The notes under the pieces: generated by a model
Told to the model about the DNA's origin: nothing
What the model saw: the letters and a program-made list of their open reading frames with translations, nothing else
The model's database searches: none
In this document: positions 59,207 to 64,000 of the stretch, in pieces
Position numbering within the stretch: the first letter of the stretch is position 1
How the letters are laid out: every line of letters starts with the position of its first letter
Translations under genes and position numbers: made by a program
Assembly: GCF_900163665.1 (NCBI RefSeq)
Contig: NZ_FUIA01000015.1
Span: 62,001 to 126,000, forward strand
Reading direction: 5' to 3'
Length of the DNA stretch: 64,000 bases
From: Frigoribacterium sp. JB110
GTDB taxonomy: Bacteria > Actinomycetota > Actinomycetes > Actinomycetales > Microbacteriaceae

Positions 59207-60835
59207 CTACTCGGCGGTCAGCTGCGCGTTCAGGAGCAACGGCGTCGAGATCGTGTGCAGCGGCTCGACTCCGGTGACCCCCGCGTAGAGGAAGTGGTTC
59301 TGCTGGTCGTACAGCGGCAGCACCGTGAAGCTGTCGAGGATGATGCGCTGTGCGTCGGCGTAGAGATCGGCGCGCTCGGCGTCATCGGTGGTCGCCAGGG
59401 CCTCCTCGAGCAGGCCGTCGAGCTCGTCATCTCGCAGCATCGCGTGGTTCGCGAAGTATCCGGATGGAGCGGGCACCGTGCCGTCGGAGTGGTAGAGGAT
59501 GCGCAGAACATCGGGCCCGACGGTCGTGTACGGCGCCGAGACGGCTTCGTACTCGTGCTCGCCGAGCGCCTCGTACCAGCTGGAGAGGTCCATCGGGCTC
59601 AGCTGCACGTCGAAGCCGACTCCTGCGGCGTTCGCCTGGATCTGCTCGAACAGGGACTGCTCCGCCTCGGTCGACTGGTTGGTCGACACCGGGAATCGCA
59701 CCGTCAGCGGCTCGCCGTCCTTCATCCGGATGCCGTCGTCGTCGGTGTCGGTCCATCCGGCCTCGTCGAGCAGCTCGTTCGCGCGGTCGACGTCGGTGGC
59801 GAACAGCTCCTCGTCGCTGATGCCCATCGGCTCCGCACTCGACAGCACGGAGGACGACCGCTCGGCGGTGCCATGGAAGAGCGACTCGATGCCGGGGGCC
59901 GGGTCAGCGGAGCGGATGAAGGCCTCGCGGACCCGGATGTCGTCGAACGGCGCCTGAGAGGAGTTCAGCTCGATGCGGTTCGCGGCCGCAGGGCGCGGCG
60001 CGTCGAGGTGTGAGATGTCCTGACCCTCTGCGGCGACGATGTCGGTGGGGAGAGGGTTGTCGATGACGTGCACCTCGCCGGAGGCCAGCGCCGCCTGGCG
60101 GGTGGCTGCATCCGGAATGAAGCGCCACTGGATCGTCTCGACGTGCGCGGCACCGTCGTGGTCGGCCTGCGGGTTCGTCGAGACGTAGTCGTCGTTGCGG
60201 GTCAGCACGACGCGATCCTGCGGGGTCCAACTGTCGACGACGAAGGGACCGGTGCCGATCGGTGCCTGGCAGTTCTCCTCCTGGCCGCGCTCGATGCCGC
60301 TGGGTGCCTGCATCGCCGCCCACTGCTGGCTGAGCACCTCGAGCAGCGCCGACTTGGGCGTGGACAGGTGGAACCGCACGTGCGCGTCGTCGACGACCTC
60401 GACCTCGTCGACCTGCTCAACGGCGAGGTAGCCGGTGGAGGAGGCCGTGTCCGGGTCCTGCAGGTGCTCGACATTGACCTTGACTGCTTCGGCGTCGAAC
60501 GGCGTGCCGTCGGTGAAGGTGACGTCGTCGCGCAGGGTGAAGTCCCAGGTGAGGCCGTCCTCCGACGTGTCCCAGTCCTCGGCGAGCCACGGCAGGATCG
60601 TGCCGTCCTCGTCGCGTCCGACCAGCGGCTCGAGGTACTGCGTCGAGATGAGCGCCTGCGGATAGTTGCCGCCGACGTGCGGGTCGAGGCAGTCGGGCTC
60701 GGCGTCGCCGGTGGCGTAGACGAGTGTGCCGCCGTCGACGGGCTCCGCTTCACCGCCTTCTGCGGCGCATCCCGCGGCGATCGCGGCCAGCGCGGCGATG
60801 GTGACGATGGGGAGGGAACGACGGATGGTGCGCAT
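59207..60835 (-). CDS. ABC transporter substrate-binding lipoprotein (SBP family 5)
   Basis: 542 residues. Lipoprotein signal MRTIRRSLPIVTIAALAAIAAG then Cys23. The mature part is an SBP_bac_5 (oligopeptide/dipeptide/nickel) protein: TLVYATGDAEPDCLDPHVGGNYPQALISTQYLEPLVG, WDFTLRDDVTFTDGTPFDAEAVK, APIGTGPFVVDSW and the YAVSAPYTTVGPDV-like hinge. The cargo (peptide, nickel or other) cannot be told. First gene of the SBP-permease-permease-ATPase operon; its promoter carries TGGAC palindromes matching those near the TetR gene. Confidence 0.93.
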   Translation of the reverse strand: MRTIRRSLPIVTIAALAAIAAGCAAEGGEAEPVDGGTLVYATGDAEPDCLDPHVGGNYPQALISTQYLEPLVGRDEDGTILPWLAEDWDTSEDGLTWDFTLRDDVTFTDGTPFDAEAVKVNVEHLQDPDTASSTGYLAVEQVDEVEVVDDAHVRFHLSTPKSALLEVLSQQWAAMQAPSGIERGQEENCQAPIGTGPFVVDSWTPQDRVVLTRNDDYVSTNPQADHDGAAHVETIQWRFIPDAATRQAALASGEVHVIDNPLPTDIVAAEGQDISHLDAPRPAAANRIELNSSQAPFDDIRVREAFIRSADPAPGIESLFHGTAERSSSVLSSAEPMGISDEELFATDVDRANELLDEAGWTDTDDDGIRMKDGEPLTVRFPVSTNQSTEAEQSLFEQIQANAAGVGFDVQLSPMDLSSWYEALGEHEYEAVSAPYTTVGPDVLRILYHSDGTVPAPSGYFANHAMLRDDELDGLLEEALATTDDAERADLYADAQRIILDSFTVLPLYDQQNHFLYAGVTGVEPLHTISTPLLLNAQLTAE

Positions 60836-60855
60836 GGCTCCTCGGAGGGGTCTTG

Positions 60856-60878
60856 TGGACTCGGTCCAGAAATGGACC
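60856..60878. promoter_or_regulatory. Candidate TetR operator upstream of ABC operon
   Basis: tggactcggtcca (60856-60868) is a 5-3-5 palindrome and overlaps ggtccagaaatggacc (60863-60878). The first matches, at 11 of 13 positions, tggactggatcca found upstream of the TetR gene (62687-62699, complement). It lies just downstream of the operon's -10 box. Confidence 0.5.
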
Positions 60879-60885
60879 GTCTCCC

Positions 60886-60891
60886 AGCCTA
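60886..60891 (-). promoter_or_regulatory. -10 box of the ABC operon
   Basis: Minus-strand TAGGCT, about 50 nt before ATG 60835. The palindromes at 60856-60878 lie at roughly +1 to +25. Confidence 0.45.
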
Positions 60892-60930
60892 CTTCCCTCT
60901 GCGCCTTCTGGCGTCGCTCATCCGGGCCCG

Positions 60931-60998
60931 CGAGATGCGCACTTCTTCGACGGAATCACGTCAGAACCGGCGCATCTCGACGCAAGGTGCGCATCTCG
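60931..60998. repeat. Palindromic repeat, family I, intergenic copy
   Basis: 68 bp: cgagatgcgcac (60931-60942) pairs with gtgcgcatctcg (60987-60998); a third half-site ggcgcatctcg lies between. It starts 17 bp after the lipA stop (minus strand) and ends ~40 bp before the ABC operon -10 box, so it may insulate the two. Confidence 0.85.
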
Positions 60999-61014
60999 GC
61001 AACAGGGGTGCGGG

Positions 61015-62007
61015 TCAGACGGCCTGGGCGAACTCGGCCGGCTGATCGTCGGCGAAGTGGGCGAGGTTATCGGGGAGAGAGCGGCCCTTCTCGCGCATGC
61101 TGTGCGCCCAGAGGCGGCCGGCGCGGTACGACGAGCGCACCAGGGGGCCTGCGAGCACGCCCAGGAACCCGATCTGCTCGGCGACACGCTTGAAGTCGAC
61201 GAACTCGTCCGGCTTCACCCAGCGGGCGACCGGCATGTGTCGCGGGGTCGGGCGCAGGTACTGCGTGAGCGTGATGATGTCGCATCCCGCATCGTGCAGG
61301 TCCTGCAGTGCCTGCTCGACCTCCTCCGGCTCCTCGCCCATGCCGAGGATGAGATTCGACTTGGTGATCAGCCCGGCCTGGTGGCCCTGTGTGAGCACGC
61401 CGAGCGAGCGGTCGTAGTCGAATGCGGGCCGGATGCGCTTGAAGACCCGAGGCACGGTCTCGACGTTGTGCGCGAACACCTCGGGACGGGCGTCGAAGAT
61501 CTGGTCGAGGAACGCCGGGTCGCCGTTGTGCTCGTTCGCGAGCAGCTCCACGCCGGTGTTCGGGTTCATCAGGTGGATCTGCCGCACGGTCTCGGCATTC
61601 AACCACGCGCCGGTGTCGGGAAGGTCGTCGCGGGCCACGCTCGTCACCGTCGCGTACCGCAGCCCCATCGTGCGCACGCTCTCGGCGACGCGACGCGGTT
61701 CGTCCGTGTCGTAGTCGGCGGGCTTGCCTGTGTCGATCTGGCAGAAGTCGCACCGACGGGTGCACTGCGAGCCGCCGATGAGGAACGTCGCCTCGCGGTC
61801 CTCCCAGCACTCGTAGATGTTCGGGCAGCCGGCCTCCTGGCACACCGTGTGCAGATCCTCGCCCTTCACGAGCGAGCGCACGTCCTGGTAGGCGGGCCCC
61901 TGTCTGACCCTCGTCTTGATCCACTCCGGCTTCTTCTCGATCGGAGTCTGCGCGTTGCGCACCTCGAGTCGAAGCATCTTGCGCCCGTCCGGGGCCGTCG
62001 TGGTCAT
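61015..62007 (-). CDS. lipA: Lipoyl synthase (radical SAM)
   Basis: Inserts two sulfurs into octanoyl groups on lipoyl domains. 330 residues with the auxiliary cluster ligands Cys56, Cys61, Cys67 ([12 protein letters not shown]) and the radical-SAM CX3CX2C, Cys82, Cys86, Cys89 (CTRRCDFC), plus the late NLAHFADDQ. The ATG overlaps the lipB stop (ATGA), so octanoyl transfer and sulfur insertion are co-translated. Confidence 0.97.
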   Translation of the reverse strand: MTTTAPDGRKMLRLEVRNAQTPIEKKPEWIKTRVRQGPAYQDVRSLVKGEDLHTVCQEAGCPNIYECWEDREATFLIGGSQCTRRCDFCQIDTGKPADYDTDEPRRVAESVRTMGLRYATVTSVARDDLPDTGAWLNAETVRQIHLMNPNTGVELLANEHNGDPAFLDQIFDARPEVFAHNVETVPRVFKRIRPAFDYDRSLGVLTQGHQAGLITKSNLILGMGEEPEEVEQALQDLHDAGCDIITLTQYLRPTPRHMPVARWVKPDEFVDFKRVAEQIGFLGVLAGPLVRSSYRAGRLWAHSMREKGRSLPDNLAHFADDQPAEFAQAV

Positions 62008-62648
62008 GCGGGAATCCTCTCGAAGGTGTTGCGGAAGGCGCTCGCCGTGGTTCCGGCGAGGTCTGTGGGGGAGATGTCGCTGCCCGTCTCGCGGGCGATG
62101 GTGGTCACGCCGGCATCGCGGATGCCGCAGGCCACGATCTCGTCGTACGGGGCGAGGGAGTGGTTGCAGTTCAGGGCGAAGCCGTGCATCGTCACTCCGC
62201 GCGAGACGCGCATGCCGATTGCGGCGATCTTGTCGGCTGTGCCGTTCTCGCGCTCGACCCAGACACCGCTGCGCCCCTCCACGCGCACACCGGCGACGCC
62301 GAGCGGGGCGATCAGGTCGATCAGCAGCTGCTCGATGCTGCGCACGCACGCCACCGCGTCGCCGCGATCCGCGACGCGCATGATCGGGTATCCGACGAGT
62401 TGGCCAGGGCCGTGCCAAGTGATCTTGCCGCCGCGGTCGACATCGATGACGGGAGTGTCGGATGAGCGGGGGCGCTCACCGTCCTCCGTGCGAGAGCCGG
62501 CGGTGAACACCGCATCGTGTTCGAGCAGGATCAGCGTCTCGTTGCGGTCGTCCGCGACGACATCGGCGTGGATGCGCCGTTGCAGCTCCCAGCCGTCGCG
62601 GTACGGCACCGTGTGCGGAGCGAAGCCCGCCTCCAGCACGTCGATCAT
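62004..62648 (-). CDS. lipB: Octanoyl-[acyl-carrier-protein]-protein N-octanoyltransferase
   Basis: Moves octanoate from ACP to lipoyl domains, the step before LipA. 214 residues from ATG 62648 (aggag 7 nt upstream); the frame is open from GTG 62672. Seen: [16 protein letters not shown], the catalytic-loop [40 protein letters not shown] (Lys of the active site) and the Cys-containing [14 protein letters not shown]. Divergent from a TetR gene with a palindrome in the shared promoter. Confidence 0.96.
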   Translation of the reverse strand: MIDVLEAGFAPHTVPYRDGWELQRRIHADVVADDRNETLILLEHDAVFTAGSRTEDGERPRSSDTPVIDVDRGGKITWHGPGQLVGYPIMRVADRGDAVACVRSIEQLLIDLIAPLGVAGVRVEGRSGVWVERENGTADKIAAIGMRVSRGVTMHGFALNCNHSLAPYDEIVACGIRDAGVTTIARETGSDISPTDLAGTTASAFRNTFERIPA

Positions 62649-62686
62649 CCGGAATCTCCTGCCGATTCGCACAGACCGGATGTTTT

Positions 62687-62699
62687 TGGATCCAGTCCA
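62687..62699. promoter_or_regulatory. Candidate TetR operator between lipB and tetR
   Basis: ttggatccagtccaa (62686-62700) has perfect 5-bp arms; its core, read on the minus strand, is tggactggatcca, matching the palindrome at 60856-60868 at 11 of 13 bases. Confidence 0.5.
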
Positions 62700-62731
62700 A
62701 TAAGTCGTATCAGATCCAACCCTACGCGCAA

Positions 62732-62737
62732 TAGGCT
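62732..62737 (+). promoter_or_regulatory. -10 box of TetR gene
   Basis: TAGGCT ends 6 nt before ATG 62744; leaderless spacing. Confidence 0.5.
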
Positions 62738-62743
62738 GGGTTC

Positions 62744-63301
62744 ATGACCAGCGGCACGCGGCGCCCGGGGCGCCCCAGGGCGATCACGCGCGACATGCTC
62801 GCCGAGGCCGCGTGCGAGCTGTTCCTCGAGAGCGGATACGACGCCACAAGCGTCACTGATATCGCCACCCGCGCCGGCATCGGCCGCTCCAGCTTCTTCA
62901 ACTACGCCGCCACCAAGGCAGAGCTGCTCTGGGGCGGCCTCGATGACCGGTTGGACGCCGCAGAGCGCGCCGTCGACGACGGCCGAGCCCCGGACGCCGC
63001 GCTGCGCGCCGTCGCCGCGGGGCTCGCCCCCGACGCACTCGCGCTCGCGATCACCAACGCCGAGGCCATGCGCATCGAGCGGGCATTGGCGCACGAGGAG
63101 GCGCTGCGCTCGTGGCGGGTGTCGCGGTTCGTCGCTCGCGGGCTCGCCAGACAGGGCGCTGACCCCTTCACCGCCGAGGTGCGCGCAGGTTCCTACGGCG
63201 CAGCGCTGATCGCCGCGATCACAGCCTGGGCTCGATCAGGCGCAGGAGCCGCGCCGCTGGCAGAGCACCTCGAGCGCGCGCTCGACGCAGTCGGGCGCTG
63301 A
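62744..63301 (+). CDS. TetR-family transcriptional regulator
   Basis: 185 residues. N-terminal HTH: RPRAITRDMLAEAACELFLESGYDATSVTDIATRAGIGRSSFFNYAATKAELLW, the standard TetR DNA-binding head. The helical C-terminal part (Ala/Arg/Leu-rich) would hold ligand binding and dimerisation; no ligand can be predicted. Leaderless start. The palindrome 45-57 bp upstream, repeated before the ABC operon, suggests it controls itself, possibly lipBA, and the ABC transporter. Confidence 0.9.
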   Translation: MTSGTRRPGRPRAITRDMLAEAACELFLESGYDATSVTDIATRAGIGRSSFFNYAATKAELLWGGLDDRLDAAERAVDDGRAPDAALRAVAAGLAPDALALAITNAEAMRIERALAHEEALRSWRVSRFVARGLARQGADPFTAEVRAGSYGAALIAAITAWARSGAGAAPLAEHLERALDAVGR

Positions 63302-63308
63302 CGCGCGG

Positions 63309-63369
63309 GTTCACCTGACGCCAGGTGTTCTTCAACGAGGGGTACACAGGCGATACGCGTCAGGTGAAC
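63309..63369. repeat. Palindrome after TetR gene
   Basis: gttcacctgacgc (63309-63321) and its exact complement gcgtcaggtgaac (63357-63369); inside, cacctgacgccaggtg (63312-63327) is a smaller palindrome sharing the left arm, so two alternative hairpins exist. Starts 8 bp after the stop. Confidence 0.75.
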
Positions 63370-63457
63370 GGTGCACGCTTGGGGACAACGGGGGCGATTG
63401 CGGAAATGAGCTGTGGACAACGCGGGATGAGCGCGGCGGATGGGGCACTGTTGCGTC

Positions 63458-64000
63458 ATGTCGGTTCGCAGCGAGCTTCCCTCGACACTCGGAGCGGCGT
63501 TCTCCGTGGCCGAAGCACGTCGGCTGGGAGTGGGTGCCGGGCGGCTCCGCGCAGCGGATGTGGTTGCACCTTTCAAAGGCATGCGGCTGCGCGTGCCGGC
63601 GCAGTCGCACGATACGGCGCGCAACGAGTTCGAAGCCGCAGAGCAGGAGCATCTCGACGCCGCACATGCCTACGCCGCGGTCATGCGGCGCGGTGAGTTC
63701 TTCTGCTACGAGACTGCGGTGCTGCTGTGGGGCGGGCCGCGGCCGCACGGCCCGATCTCTGCTTCCATAGACGTCGCCGTGCTCGGTGACGACGACGGCC
63801 TGCCGCGCGCGACGAACGTCCGAGGTCGTCGGCTCGCGTCCAGATCCACACGGATCGTCACAGTGCAAGGGCTGAGGGTCGCGACTCCGGCCTCGACGTG
63901 GGCGATGCTGGGGCGTCACTGGTCCGTCGACCAGCTCACGGCTTTCGGGGACTACGCGTGCAGAATCTGGCGCGAAGGCGTAGGGCGCCCTGATGCGGGG
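63458..64000 (+). CDS. AbiEi-like protein, cut by window end
   Basis: The frame runs open from ATG 63458 to the last base (181 codons) with no stop. N-terminal winged-helix-like segment (GAAFSVAEARRLGVGAGRLRAADVVAPFKGMRLR), then YAAVMRRGEFFCYETAVLLWGGPRP, and VQGLRVATPASTWAMLG, the same order of elements as in the protein at 45628 (RRVRRGHYAQ, MCRATAAAMHGLPLF, VRVTPLVRTVFDVAR). So it is a second, diverged member of that AbiEi/DUF559-type family; a C-terminal nuclease-like part would lie outside the window. Confidence 0.6.
   Translation, partial: MSVRSELPSTLGAAFSVAEARRLGVGAGRLRAADVVAPFKGMRLRVPAQSHDTARNEFEAAEQEHLDAAHAYAAVMRRGEFFCYETAVLLWGGPRPHGPISASIDVAVLGDDDGLPRATNVRGRRLASRSTRIVTVQGLRVATPASTWAMLGRHWSVDQLTAFGDYACRIWREGVGRPDAG

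Noticed and set aside
57184..59277. A 697-codon plus-strand frame
   Set aside because: Antisense of the two ABC permeases; composition is Ser/Arg/Ala-rich with no domain.

Overview
The window is high-GC DNA from an actinobacterium, most likely a member of the Microbacteriaceae close to Microbacterium. This rests on gene order (leuCD-murA-plsC-gpsA-ddl-DUF3515-thiL-rsmD-recG-coaD-yceD-rpmF-rnc-mutM, then smc-ftsY), on GTG/TTG starts, on a DtxR/IdeR-like iron box, and on many promoters with a TANNNT -10 box about 6 nt before the start codon (leaderless genes). There are no rRNA genes, CRISPR arrays, transposases or prophage genes. Two tRNAs are present: Gln(CUG) and Glu(CUC).

Layout. (1) 1-6.7 kb: amino-acid and translation genes: serA (5' part missing), leuB, ilvE, an FAH-family hydrolase, a small membrane protein, gltX. 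(2) 6.7-11.6 kb: tRNA-Gln, a hypothetical gene, an MFS permease, a RibD/DHFR-like reductase and a GH15 enzyme. (3) 11.6-20.3 kb, accessory: a secreted alkaline phosphatase with a putative cell-wall sorting signal and a candidate PHO box; an XRE regulator followed by a 1013-residue internally duplicated protein; a DUF262/DUF1524 (GmrSD-like) protein convergent with it; and a divergent non-heme-iron oxygenase-like gene behind an iron box. (4) 20.6-24 kb: MBL-fold hydrolase, tRNA-Glu, a multi-spanning membrane protein, and a TerC-family transporter behind a likely yybP-ykoY (Mn2+) riboswitch. (5) 24-38.9 kb: a conserved housekeeping block that opens with a leucine leader peptide before leuCD and runs to mutM. 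(6) 38.9-47.5 kb: about 8.6 kb of accessory genes set between mutM and smc: an ArsR-type regulator/M23 peptidase/membrane operon, PH-like membrane proteins, cofD, and an AbiEi/DUF559-like gene bracketed by two copies of a 72-bp nested palindrome. (7) 47.5-55.5 kb: smc, a NPPF-type methyltransferase, a diacylglycerol-kinase-like gene, ftsY and a DUF2004-like gene. (8) 55.5-64 kb: a peptide/nickel-type ABC transporter operon, lipBA, a TetR regulator, and a second, truncated AbiEi-like gene.

Most striking features: families of intergenic palindromic repeats, one copy of which is translated as the linker between the two ATPase domains of the ABC transporter; a 13-bp near-identical palindrome upstream of both the TetR/lipB pair and the ABC operon, suggesting one shared operator; a leaderless leucine attenuator peptide; and a 21-bp perfect stem that contains the stop codons of two convergent genes. 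Functional statements come from motifs read by eye. No database search was run.
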